The notes under the pieces are model-generated. The model worked only from the letters and a program-made list of their open reading frames with translations, searched no databases and was not told the origin of the DNA. The translations under genes and the position numbers were made by a program. From Shimia haliotis (GTDB lineage Bacteria; Pseudomonadota; Alphaproteobacteria; Rhodobacterales; Rhodobacteraceae), in NCBI RefSeq assembly GCF_900114415.1, contig NZ_FOSZ01000001.1, positions 682,001 through 746,000 of the forward strand: a DNA stretch of 64,000 nt, given 5' to 3'. Shown piece after piece: positions 37,412 to 47,502 of the stretch; the stretch's first letter is position 1, and each line of letters starts with the position of its first letter.

Positions 37412-39019
37412 TTAGCCCTGATGACCGGGTAGCGCCACCCCTTGGCTTTCCAGAGCTTTCCAGATTTTGGCGTCACGCCCATAGACGTCACGGCGATACT
37501 GGACCGGTCCTTTCGCTTCGGTATAGGCGGTGCGGTAGATGATGTGCACCGGAACCTCAGTGACCAGATCAACCTTGGTTTCGCGTCCGGTTTTCAGGCG
37601 TTTCTGGAAGAAATCCTTGGGGTTGTCTTCCTGTTTGGCCAGAAGCGCATAGGCGAAATCAAAAGGCTGATGCAGCCGGATACAGCCATGGCTGAAGGCG
37701 CGGGTTTCGCGCTTGAACAATGCCTTTTGCGGCGTGTCGTGCAGATAGATGTTGTGTTTGTTGGGGAACATGAATTTCACAAGACCCAAGGCATTGCGGC
37801 TGCCGGGGGCCTGTTTCATGTCAAACGGGAAATTACGGGTGGAATACTGCGAGAAATCCACCTGACTGCGATCCACTGTTTGACCGCGGCCGTTCACCAA
37901 TCGCAAATAGCCAACCGCATTAGGGTTGTTCTTGAGCATGGGCAGGTATTCTTTGGTGGCGATCGAGCGCGGCACGTTCCACGTCGGGTTGATCACCATA
38001 TGCTCCATCACGTCAGAAAACTCGGGACTGCGACGGTCGGATTGGTTTTTGCCGACAACCGAACGGGTGCGGAAGGTCAGCTTGCCATCGTCGAGAATTT
38101 TGGCGGTGAAATCCGTGAGGTTCACAAGAATTTCGCGCCCCTCGATTTTGCGGTCCAGCCAACGTTCGCGCTCCATCGCCACCAAAACGGATTTCAGGCG
38201 ATGTTCCGGGCTGCGGTTCACCTCTTCGATGGTGCCTTTGCCGGCAACTCCGTCCGCCTCCAGCCCATGCGCAATTTGAAAGGCCTGAACCGCTTTTTCC
38301 ATGTCACGGTCATAGCTCGCGGCGGCCGATCGCTCCATAAACCCAAGCGCAATCAAACGGTTGCGAAGTTTGACAATGGAGGCACCGCTGTCGCCGGGCT
38401 CATATTTTCCAACAGGCACGGTTTCACCCCAACCGCCACTCGCAATCAGCGCCTCAAGGCGCATGCGCTCTTTCTTCAGGCGCAGGTATTCGGCGGCTTG
38501 CGGTGCCAGATCACGCATGAACTGCGTCGGGTCGGAACTGTTTGCCAAAGACGTCATCAGCTCGGACCGGTCGCGTTTTTTGATTTCGCGCACCAGTCCA
38601 TCGTCGATCGTGCGGGGATCCAACATGCCGGAGGTCAGGTCGCGCGCGTACTTCAGATAAAGGCGGCTCAGTTCAACCTCAACCATCCCAAGATCGCGTT
38701 TGGACCGTGCGGCGGCCATTTTGCCAACCAGCGCATCGACATCATAGCGCGCAGCGGGCAAGCCATGATCATCCGCATTAACCAGCGCATTGATCAGGGC
38801 CTTGCGGCGTTCGCGGGCGATGTCGGTGTCAGCGGTCCAAAGCGGCGCATAATCAGCGCTGCGATAATAGGCGGCGATGCCATCATCGCGCGCAGCGGCC
38901 TCGGCCACGGCCTGTTTAAAGACAGGAAATGCCACCGCAGGCGTGGCTGAAACCACAGCCCCGCTGAGAATGGCGGCGATGACAACAGAAGACATCCGAC
39001 GACGGAACCCAAACAGCAT
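37412..39019 (-). CDS. L,D-transpeptidase (YcbB/LdtD type)
   Basis: This 535-residue secreted enzyme has a signal peptide (cleavage near SATPAVA, residue ~30) and an N-terminal scaffold domain. A peptidoglycan-binding domain follows (GDSGASIVKLRNRLIALGF...HGLEADGVAGKGT, about 225-285). The YkuD catalytic domain carries SHGCIRL, with H444 and nucleophile C446. It makes 3-3 peptidoglycan cross-links in the periplasm. The gene is divergent from a MepK/YcbK-like endopeptidase gene; the same two families are neighbours in E. coli (ycbB-ycbK). Confidence 0.93.
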   Translation of the reverse strand: MLFGFRRRMSSVVIAAILSGAVVSATPAVAFPVFKQAVAEAAARDDGIAAYYRSADYAPLWTADTDIARERRKALINALVNADDHGLPAARYDVDALVGKMAAARSKRDLGMVEVELSRLYLKYARDLTSGMLDPRTIDDGLVREIKKRDRSELMTSLANSSDPTQFMRDLAPQAAEYLRLKKERMRLEALIASGGWGETVPVGKYEPGDSGASIVKLRNRLIALGFMERSAAASYDRDMEKAVQAFQIAHGLEADGVAGKGTIEEVNRSPEHRLKSVLVAMERERWLDRKIEGREILVNLTDFTAKILDDGKLTFRTRSVVGKNQSDRRSPEFSDVMEHMVINPTWNVPRSIATKEYLPMLKNNPNAVGYLRLVNGRGQTVDRSQVDFSQYSTRNFPFDMKQAPGSRNALGLVKFMFPNKHNIYLHDTPQKALFKRETRAFSHGCIRLHQPFDFAYALLAKQEDNPKDFFQKRLKTGRETKVDLVTEVPVHIIYRTAYTEAKGPVQYRRDVYGRDAKIWKALESQGVALPGHQG

Positions 39020-39391
39020 AAACTTTACCCTCAGAAATTTCCCACCTGTTCGGCGAGGCGTTTTTTGCCAGCTTTACCCATGGCTTTTAAGCTGTCTAAT
39101 CACAACTTCTTCAAAGCTCAAACCCGAATGATCTGTGTGACCAATTCGCGTCTCAAGTAACGGAAAGCAAGAACACAAACAGAACAAATCGCGGTCTTTC
39201 CTTATATTTTGCGCGTTTTTCTCGATCTTAAGCAATTTTTCGCCTAATTCCGCCAATATCAAAGTCAAGTCGGAAATGAGTTCTTGGAGCGTGAATCCAT
39301 GTGTGTCATAAATTGCGCACATCTGAGGGGATGGGAACACAATCGCGTAACATCGCGGTGGCAGGTAAGCGACGGGACAGGCGCTGAAACT
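39020..39391. other. 372-base divergent intergenic region
   Basis: This stretch is AT-richer than its surroundings and should hold the promoters of the divergent L,D-transpeptidase and MepK-like genes. I see no strong inverted repeat, no known operator and no convincing small ORF. Reading frames crossing it lack ribosome-binding sites and family resemblance. Confidence 0.6.
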
Positions 39392-39961
39392 ATGAAAAAA
39401 TCTTGCTCTACGAGCATCTCCAGACGTGCGCTCTTGGGCGCCTTTGCAGCTACGACGCTTTCGGCTGCACCAACTTTCTCCAAGGCGGCAGGCTTCCTGC
39501 GCGGTGGCGGCGATATCCGGCGCGTGCGTATGTATTCCGGCCGTACCGGCGAAAAGCTCGACACGATTTATTGGGTCGAAGGCAAATACATCAAAGACGC
39601 AGTCAAAGAGGTCAACGCCTTCATGCGCGACTGGCGTACGAATGACGTGATCTCGATTGACACGCGCACCATCGACATCATGGCAGCCGCGCACAATCTT
39701 TTGGATGTGAGCGAACCCTATATGCTGCTTTCCGGTTATCGCAGCCCGGCGACAAACAACATGCTGCGCTCGCGTTCGCGGGGTGTGGCGAAGAATTCGC
39801 TGCATATGAAAGGCCAGGCCGCAGATTTGCGTCTGGCGTCGCGGTCCGTGAACCAAATGGCGAAAGCCGCCGCCGCCTGTCGCGCGGGTGGGGTTGGACG
39901 GTACTCCGGTTCCAACTTTGTGCATATGGATTGCGGTCCTGTACGGACCTGGGGGCGCTAA
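39392..39961 (+). CDS. Tat-exported YcbK/MepK-like peptidase (DUF882)
   Basis: This 189-residue protein has a twin-arginine signal (SRRALLGAFAATTLSAA, R11-R12) and a peptidase M15A-like domain. The zinc ligands are visible as H138 (SLHMKGQAADL), D145 and H178 (NFVHMDCGP). MepK in E. coli cuts 3-3 cross-links made by L,D-transpeptidases, so the divergent pair may act on the same bonds. Choosing ATG 39392 places the Tat motif at the N-terminus; an open frame back to 39284 does not. Confidence 0.92.
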   Translation: MKKSCSTSISRRALLGAFAATTLSAAPTFSKAAGFLRGGGDIRRVRMYSGRTGEKLDTIYWVEGKYIKDAVKEVNAFMRDWRTNDVISIDTRTIDIMAAAHNLLDVSEPYMLLSGYRSPATNNMLRSRSRGVAKNSLHMKGQAADLRLASRSVNQMAKAAAACRAGGVGRYSGSNFVHMDCGPVRTWGR

Positions 39962-39984
39962 GGCCCCTTCCCTGTCCCAAGATC

Positions 39985-40010
39985 AAGGCGTCCCCTAGGG
40001 CGCCTTTTTT
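39985..40010. terminator. terminator shared by two convergent genes
   Basis: AAGGCGTCCC-CTA-GGGCGCCTT with a following TTTT lies 24 bases after the MepK-like stop. It overlaps the last codons and stop (39995-39997) of the convergent ABC gene, whose C-terminal KKAP is encoded by the hairpin and A-run. Confidence 0.8.
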
Positions 40011-40948
40011 GTTGCCTTGCGAGTGGTTGGCATGGCGAATGCGTCGCTGCTTTTGAGGATCAATTCGAATTTGACCCGCGCCGCGCTCAGTTCCTTGTAG
40101 AAATTCAACAATAAGCGCCAAGGGGAATTGATCCGCTCCAAGGCCGAGATCGACGCAACAACGGTGCCGACGTCTGTACGGCCGTCTTTCATCAAAAGCC
40201 CGCCGATCACCAAAATACCGACCAGACCAATGCCGCTGATAACGTTCATGGCCATTTTCATCGACAGTTTCAGCCGAAAGATGCCGCGGCGCGTGACGTA
40301 AATTTCGTCAAAATCCTCAAAAATTTTCTCCTGTACCTGATGAATATCCTTGAGTTCTTCCTCGGAGATGTCGGAGGAGGCTCGACGCAACACGATGGTG
40401 CGGTCTTTGACCCGACGGTTGACCCGTTCCTGCAACGTCAGAACAATCGCGGCTTGTGGCAGGATGATCAGAACCAGAAAGGCGCCGAGGTAGGGCTGGG
40501 TCGAGGCCACATAGCTGACGACGGACACCAGCGTGCCCACTTGCAACAACGGGTTCGCGACCGCCTGACCGACAAAGCGGCCCACCTCTTCGGCCTCAGC
40601 GGCAATGATCGTGGCGAGCGTGCCAGTATTGGGCCGTCGCGTCGCTTCGGGATCGTGGTGGGCGGCGTAGACTCGGCCCCTTATCCGGCGGATGGTGTCT
40701 TCGCCCAAAAGGGAACTGCGGTAGTTCAGGGCGAATTTGAACACGTTGGTGATCACAATCACCGCCAGATAGCCGCCACACAGCAAGAACAGTGCTTTGG
40801 TTTCCAGATCAGGCCCGAGGCTGTTTATGATGTCTTTCTGAAAACGCAGCGGCGCCGCGGCCAGACCTGCAACAATCAGTGACAAAATCACGAGCAAAAT
40901 CTGTGCCCGCCCCGTGTTGCGCCAAATGCGCACATAAAAATCCCACAT
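39995..40948 (-). CDS. ABC transporter transmembrane domain protein lacking the ATPase domain
   Basis: This 317-residue protein has about five to six membrane segments and an exporter-type ABC_membrane layout (residues ~15-300: IRRIRGRVYAAHHDPEATRRPNTGTLATII, then VGTVVASISALERINSPWRLLLNFY). The C-terminus ends where a nucleotide-binding domain would begin; no Walker A or signature motif is present here or nearby. It may pair with an ATPase encoded elsewhere or act as a non-transport membrane protein. ATG 40948 follows GAGG. Frames upstream to 41065 are rejected. Confidence 0.85.
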   Translation of the reverse strand: MWDFYVRIWRNTGRAQILLVILSLIVAGLAAAPLRFQKDIINSLGPDLETKALFLLCGGYLAVIVITNVFKFALNYRSSLLGEDTIRRIRGRVYAAHHDPEATRRPNTGTLATIIAAEAEEVGRFVGQAVANPLLQVGTLVSVVSYVASTQPYLGAFLVLIILPQAAIVLTLQERVNRRVKDRTIVLRRASSDISEEELKDIHQVQEKIFEDFDEIYVTRRGIFRLKLSMKMAMNVISGIGLVGILVIGGLLMKDGRTDVGTVVASISALERINSPWRLLLNFYKELSAARVKFELILKSSDAFAMPTTRKATKKAP

Positions 40949-41116
40949 GTGGTGCCTCGTTCTGATACCCGTTGCGACCACTATTTCATGCCCGCAGGGA
41001 ATTGCCAGCGTTTCACGGCCGTTGTCACCGAAACCGGTCAAATCGCAGGTCAGTTGACGTGTCATAGCTCTTCATGCCGGTGGGCTGAGCCGCAAAGTAT
41101 TCAAGTCAAAGGGAAA

Positions 41117-41193
<77 letters not shown>

Positions 41194-41256
41194 GTCGCAG
41201 GTTCTATAGCCACCCGCGCCTTGGGCCGCAATGCCAAATCGCGGCCCAATTTGTGA

Positions 41257-42477
41257 TCAGGCGAACAACTCGTGCGCCAACTCGAGCGCGTCGATGAGCG
41301 CGTCAACTTCGTCGGTTGTGTTGTACAAACCAAAGCTTGCACGGCAGGTTGCGCTGACGCCGAGGTGGTCCATCAGAGGGCCGGCACAGTGATGACCGGC
41401 CCGCACCGCCACGCCTTTTTTGTCGAGGATGGTCGAGATATCATGCGCGTGCCCTGCCCCGTCCAGCGTGAAGCTGAAGATCGCAGCCTTGTCGGCTGTT
41501 GTGCCTTGCACCTGCATCCAGTTGATGCCGGCAAATTTCTGCACCGCGTAGTCGCGAAGGGACGCTTCGTGCGCCGCCACGTTTTTCATACCGAGGTCCA
41601 TCAGATAGTCCAGCGCGACGCCAAAACCGATGGTTTGCACAATGCCTGGCGTGCCGGCTTCGAACTTCATCGGTGGATCGTTATAGATCACGGCCTCTTT
41701 GGAGACTTCCTTGATCATGTCACCGCCCCCGATAAAGGGCTGCATTTCGGCCATGCGGTCTGCTTTGCAATAGATCGCGCCGGAGCCTGAGGGGCCGTAG
41801 AGTTTGTGGCCCGTAATAGCATAGAAGTCGCAGCCGATGTCCTGCACATCGACGGGCGCATGCACGGAGCCCTGAGAGCCATCCACCAGTACCGCCACGC
41901 CTTTGGCATGTGCGCCCTCGGTGATGGCTTTGACATCCACCATGGTGCCCAAAACATTGGAACATTGGGTCACGGCCACCAGTTTGGTTTTCGGCCCAAT
42001 TGCGTCGATCACCGCTTGCGGATCAAGGGCGCCGGTGCTGTCCACATCAACCCATTTGATCACCACGCCCTGACGTTCGCGCAAGAAGTGCCAAGGCACG
42101 ATATTTGCGTGATGCTCCATCACCGAAAGCACGATCTCGTCGCCCGCCTGCATGCGTGGCATGGCCCAGCCATAGGCCACCATGTTGATGCCCTCGGTGG
42201 TGCCTGAGTTCAGGACAATTTCGTCCTCGCTTGCCGCATTCAGGAACCGCGCAATGGTGCCGCGCACGGATTCATATTTGTCGGTCGCCAGATTAGAAAG
42301 ATAGTGCAAGCCCCTGTGAACATTGGCGTATTCCATGGCATAGGCCTGTGTCACCGCGTCGATCACCACCTGCGGTTTTTGCGCCGAGGCGCCGTTGTCG
42401 AGATAGACCAGCGGCTTGCCGTTGACCTGACGCGACAGGATTGGAAAGTCGGTGCGGATTTTTTGCACATCATACAT
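41257..42477 (-). CDS. sufS: cysteine desulfurase SufS
   Basis: This 406-residue group II class V aminotransferase has the PLP lysine in TGHKLYGPSG (around residue 226) and the catalytic cysteine near C378 in SATCRASFGLYN. It takes sulfur from L-cysteine for Fe-S assembly on SufBCD. ATG 42477 (MYDVQKIRTDFPIL) matches family starts; a TTG five codons upstream is unlikely. It is the last gene of the suf run, one base after the preceding membrane-protein gene. No sufE or sufU follows in the window. Confidence 0.95.
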   Translation of the reverse strand: MYDVQKIRTDFPILSRQVNGKPLVYLDNGASAQKPQVVIDAVTQAYAMEYANVHRGLHYLSNLATDKYESVRGTIARFLNAASEDEIVLNSGTTEGINMVAYGWAMPRMQAGDEIVLSVMEHHANIVPWHFLRERQGVVIKWVDVDSTGALDPQAVIDAIGPKTKLVAVTQCSNVLGTMVDVKAITEGAHAKGVAVLVDGSQGSVHAPVDVQDIGCDFYAITGHKLYGPSGSGAIYCKADRMAEMQPFIGGGDMIKEVSKEAVIYNDPPMKFEAGTPGIVQTIGFGVALDYLMDLGMKNVAAHEASLRDYAVQKFAGINWMQVQGTTADKAAIFSFTLDGAGHAHDISTILDKKGVAVRAGHHCAGPLMDHLGVSATCRASFGLYNTTDEVDALIDALELAHELFA

Positions 42478-42478
42478 C

Positions 42479-43060
42479 TTAGGAAATCCCAAATGCGGTC
42501 ACTGCGATGAGTGACAGGAATACGGAAAGGCCAACTGCCAGTCCAACAAAGGAGAAAACGATGACTGCGATCGCCTTTGCCGGTGTTTCAAAGCCATGGG
42601 CGACCTGAAGGAAGTTGATCACAACCCAGATGCCATACAGCCCCGCCGCCATAACAAACAGGCTCGACAAAGCGGGGGCGATCAGCATGAGAGCCATTCC
42701 GAAAAGTTGAATGGCCAATCGCATGTATTGCAGCCAGCCAACCATCAGCAGGATGGTGTCAAAGGTCGCCTTGCCATCGAACATGCGCCCGACCCAGAAG
42801 AAGGCGAACACCAATGTGACCATGGTGGAGCCCAAAACGGTGAACACCAAAAACGGCGTTTCCAGAAGCGGGATCGCAATGTCCTGTGGCGGGGGAAACA
42901 TCGAAATCGAGGCGAAATAGGCCAATGTGTTCAGCACAATGGCCAAGATCAGGATCATCCAGCCTGTGACGCGGTCAACATGAAGCTGGCGCAGAAAGCC
43001 TGCCGCTTGCGCCGGATTTTGCACGGTCATCCAAAAGAGCTGTGAGAGATGCGCTTTCAT
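42479..43060 (-). CDS. Yip1-domain-like membrane protein
   Basis: This 193-residue protein has about five predicted membrane helices in the C-terminal 150 residues, with an amphipathic N-terminus (MKAHLSQLFWMTVQNPAQAAGFLRQL). The PAQAA...W...L start and helix pattern resemble bacterial YIP1 proteins. Its ATG overlaps the stop of the gene before it (ATGA), and sufS starts one base after its own stop, so it is firmly part of the suf operon. Its function is unknown. Confidence 0.8.
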   Translation of the reverse strand: MKAHLSQLFWMTVQNPAQAAGFLRQLHVDRVTGWMILILAIVLNTLAYFASISMFPPPQDIAIPLLETPFLVFTVLGSTMVTLVFAFFWVGRMFDGKATFDTILLMVGWLQYMRLAIQLFGMALMLIAPALSSLFVMAAGLYGIWVVINFLQVAHGFETPAKAIAVIVFSFVGLAVGLSVFLSLIAVTAFGIS

Positions 43061-43542
43061 TCGGCCGCTTTGCTCGCTTGAAACATGCCTGACATCCAGA
43101 ACCAGAGAAAACACACGATCCAGAACAGGCCAACGACGTTAAGCTGTGTGCCTTCACCGATGAAACCGGCAACGAGCCCATGTAACAGGATCAGAGGGGA
43201 CGCGGCCAACATCGCCCAAAACAGCGCAAGGCGTGCGCCAAACGCGGTTTGCCGGCCGCGAAACATCTTGAAGATCAGATGCACAAGAAAGGCCAGCGCA
43301 TAGGCCAGCAGCGGCGCGATGAACAACCAGCCCATCAGAGCGCCCCCCAACAAGGGGTTGAGTTCTTCTCCGGTCAAATGGGCCTGACGTGCAAGACGTG
43401 GCCATTGGCCGATGAACGTGACGGCACAGGCGGCCATCAAGATCACGAATGCACGGTCCTCACGCTCTCCCATAGAGAGCAAACGGGCCACAACCTTGTG
43501 TGGCCCGCGATAGGTCGCGACGATATCGCGGGAAACAGACAT
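43057..43542 (-). CDS. small polytopic membrane protein in the suf operon
   Basis: This 161-residue protein has four predicted membrane helices (about residues 35-50, 70-93, 105-125 and 138-155). It is probably a second Yip1-like protein (MSVSRDIVATYRGPHKVVARLLSMGEREDRA at the N-terminus). It overlaps the sufD stop by one base and the next gene by four bases. I cannot name a function; location suggests a membrane partner for Fe-S assembly or simple co-regulation. Confidence 0.78.
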   Translation of the reverse strand: MSVSRDIVATYRGPHKVVARLLSMGEREDRAFVILMAACAVTFIGQWPRLARQAHLTGEELNPLLGGALMGWLFIAPLLAYALAFLVHLIFKMFRGRQTAFGARLALFWAMLAASPLILLHGLVAGFIGEGTQLNVVGLFWIVCFLWFWMSGMFQASKAAE

Positions 43543-44825
43543 CAGCGATGACGCTCCAACCACCCTTCAAGACGGGTGATGATTTCTTCGCGCAGCGCTT
43601 CGTCTTCGATTTCGTCCACGGCTTCGGCGACAAAGGAAAGAACCAGAAGGTCCGTCGCAATGTTTTTGGGCACGCCGCGGGCACGCAGGTAGAAAAGCGC
43701 ATCTTCGTCGATGGCACCGGAGGTGGACCCGTGCGAACAGGCCACGTCATCGGCGTAGATTTCCAGCTCGGGCTTGGCGAGGAACTGGCTGTCCTCATCC
43801 AGCAAGAGAGACTGGCTGATCTGATAACCGTCGGTTTTCTGGGCACCAGGTTGCACCAGAATTTTGCCCTGAAAGACACCAGTCGCGCCGTTGCGCAGCA
43901 CTTTCTTGAAGACCTGACGGCTTTCGCAGTTCACCGCGTCATGGGTGACAAAGACCGTGTCGTCGTGGTGGAAATCGCCATCACCGAGGCAGGCGCCAGC
44001 AACATGGGCCACCGCGTCATCTCCGGTCAGCTCTAGCACCGCTTCGTTGCGGGTCAGGCGACCGTTGACGGTGAGCGTGAAGGATTTGAACGTGCTTTCG
44101 GTGCCAAGACGGCCGAAAATGTGCGTCACGGCGCGGCGTTCGTGGTCACGGCCCTGCGCCCGCACATGATGGAACGCCGCGGTGTCGGCCACGTCAACTT
44201 CCATCGACTTATTGAACCGCGCAGCGGCCGGACCATTTTCCATTACGGTCAATTCCGCGCCTTCGTCCAGCTTGATGACGTGGTGTAGGATCGCGTCGGA
44301 AGTTTCTGATTTATGGCGATAAATCAGGTTGACCGGACGGGAAACCTTGCCGGTGGCGTGGATCACAATGCCATCGGTCGCAAAGGCGGTGTTAAGCGCT
44401 GCGAGCGGGCGTTCAACAGGGTTTTGGCCGTTGGTTTCCAGCACTCCATAAAGCTCTTTGGCCCAGTGGATGTCCTTGGCCGCGACATCGGCAAAACGTT
44501 CGATGGTCAGGTTTTCGCCGGACAGATCGTCGGACTGCTCGGGATCAAACACGCCGTCGACAAACACCACTTTCAGACGGTCGAAACTGTCAAACAGAGG
44601 TGCTTCGCCGGTCTCAAAAGTCGCCGCCGCAGGCGCGTCAGCCTGTGTCAGCGTGTCCGGGCGGGTGTACTTCCAGTATTCGTCGCGACGTGCCGGAAGG
44701 CCCATCTCACGCACGCGGGCCAAAGCGGCCTCGCGCGCCTCGGTGGCCCATTTGCCGCCAACCGGAAGGCTCATGCCGTCCAGACGGGCCGCTGTGGCCT
44801 CTAGTTTCTGAGCGGGTACAGCCAT
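43542..44825 (-). CDS. sufD: Fe-S cluster assembly protein SufD
   Basis: This 427-residue beta-helical protein has the SufBD core (AHVAGACLGDGDFHHDDTVFVTHDAVNCESRQVFKKVL and HGSTSGAIDEDALFYLRARGVP). It forms the SufBC2D scaffold. The conserved histidine in the SCSHGST-like stretch is present. Its ATG overlaps the sufC stop by one base, so SufC and SufD are made together. Confidence 0.96.
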   Translation of the reverse strand: MAVPAQKLEATAARLDGMSLPVGGKWATEAREAALARVREMGLPARRDEYWKYTRPDTLTQADAPAAATFETGEAPLFDSFDRLKVVFVDGVFDPEQSDDLSGENLTIERFADVAAKDIHWAKELYGVLETNGQNPVERPLAALNTAFATDGIVIHATGKVSRPVNLIYRHKSETSDAILHHVIKLDEGAELTVMENGPAAARFNKSMEVDVADTAAFHHVRAQGRDHERRAVTHIFGRLGTESTFKSFTLTVNGRLTRNEAVLELTGDDAVAHVAGACLGDGDFHHDDTVFVTHDAVNCESRQVFKKVLRNGATGVFQGKILVQPGAQKTDGYQISQSLLLDEDSQFLAKPELEIYADDVACSHGSTSGAIDEDALFYLRARGVPKNIATDLLVLSFVAEAVDEIEDEALREEIITRLEGWLERHR

Positions 44826-45580
44826 TATGCCATCTCCGCCAGAATGTCTGCGTAACCGTTTTTCTCGACCTCAAGCGCCAGCTCGGGGCCACCGGTTTTG
44901 ATGATGCGGCCATCTGCCATGATGTGCACGACGTCCGGTTTGATGTGGTCCAGAAGACGCTGATAATGGGTGATCACGAGGAAACCGCGACCCTCGTCGC
45001 GCAGCGCGTTCACACCTTCGGAGACCAGTTTCATCGCATCGACGTCCAGACCGGAGTCGGTTTCGTCAAGGATGCACATTTTCGGCTCAAGCATCGCCAT
45101 CTGCAGGATTTCGTTGCGCTTTTTCTCACCACCGGAGAAGCCGACGTTCACAGGGCGTTTGAGCATATCGGCGTCGATCTTGAGCGTTTTCGCCTTGGCG
45201 CGCACCACTTGCAGGAATTCCTTGGCAGACATTTCCTCTTCGCCGCGCGCTTTGCGCTGTGCGTTCACAGCGGTACGCAGGAAGGTCATGTTGCCAACGC
45301 CGGGGATTTCGACGGGATATTGGAACGCAAGGAACAGGCCAAGCGCGGCGCGTTCTTCGGCGTCCAGTTCCAGAAGATCTTCGCCGCTCAGCGACGCGGA
45401 CCCTTCGGTCACTTCGTAACCGTCTTTGCCCGAAAGCACATAAGACAGTGTAGATTTGCCCGAGCCGTTCGGCCCCATGATTGCGTGCACCTTGCCGGCT
45501 TCGACCTTGAGGTCGACACCTTTCAGGATTTGCTTGTCTTCGTCTTCAAGTTGGACCTTCAGGCCTTTGATTTCCAACAT
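44825..45580 (-). CDS. sufC: Fe-S cluster assembly ATPase SufC
   Basis: This 251-residue ABC-type ATPase has Walker A GPNGSGKST at residues 36-44, signature FSGGEKKRNEILQMA and Walker B MCILDETDSGLDVDA, all SufC-specific. It drives conformational change of the SufBCD scaffold. It is transcribed after a ybjQ-like gene, and its stop overlaps the sufD start. Confidence 0.97.
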   Translation of the reverse strand: MLEIKGLKVQLEDEDKQILKGVDLKVEAGKVHAIMGPNGSGKSTLSYVLSGKDGYEVTEGSASLSGEDLLELDAEERAALGLFLAFQYPVEIPGVGNMTFLRTAVNAQRKARGEEEMSAKEFLQVVRAKAKTLKIDADMLKRPVNVGFSGGEKKRNEILQMAMLEPKMCILDETDSGLDVDAMKLVSEGVNALRDEGRGFLVITHYQRLLDHIKPDVVHIMADGRIIKTGGPELALEVEKNGYADILAEMA

Positions 45581-45627
45581 TTTATCTTCCTTCGCGTTTC
45601 CGTCGGGCGGCGCTGTGCCTGCCCCTT

Positions 45628-45942
45628 TTATTCTACTGAGACTGCGGTGCCGCTGGCCGAAACCATCAACATGCTGTCACCCACAACTTCATAATCCAGA
45701 TCAACGCCAACCACGGCGTTCGCGCCTTTGGCTGCGGCACGTTCTTCCAGTTCCGCCAAGGCCGTTTCGCGGGCGTCCTGCAGCTTGCTTTCGTAAGCAC
45801 CGGAACGGCCGCCAACCACATCGGTGATGCTGGCAAAGAAGTCGCGCACCACATTGGCGCCCATGATGGCCTCGCCCACCACGATGCCGTGGTAGGTGGT
45901 GATTTTCCGTCCTTCGAGGGAGGGCGTGGTTGAAACGATCAT
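45628..45942 (-). CDS. YbjQ-family (DUF74) protein
   Basis: This 104-residue protein belongs to the YbjQ/UPF0145 heavy-metal-binding-like family ([35 protein letters not shown]...[18 protein letters not shown]). Members form compact pentamers of unknown function. Here it sits between sufB and sufC with gaps of 13 and 47 bases, so it is co-expressed with the Fe-S machinery. Confidence 0.88.
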   Translation of the reverse strand: MIVSTTPSLEGRKITTYHGIVVGEAIMGANVVRDFFASITDVVGGRSGAYESKLQDARETALAELEERAAAKGANAVVGVDLDYEVVGDSMLMVSASGTAVSVE

Positions 45943-45955
45943 CTAACTCGGCCCC

Positions 45956-47479
<1,524 letters not shown>

Positions 47480-47502
47480 GTCGCTCTCCTGTTCGCTCAT
47501 TC

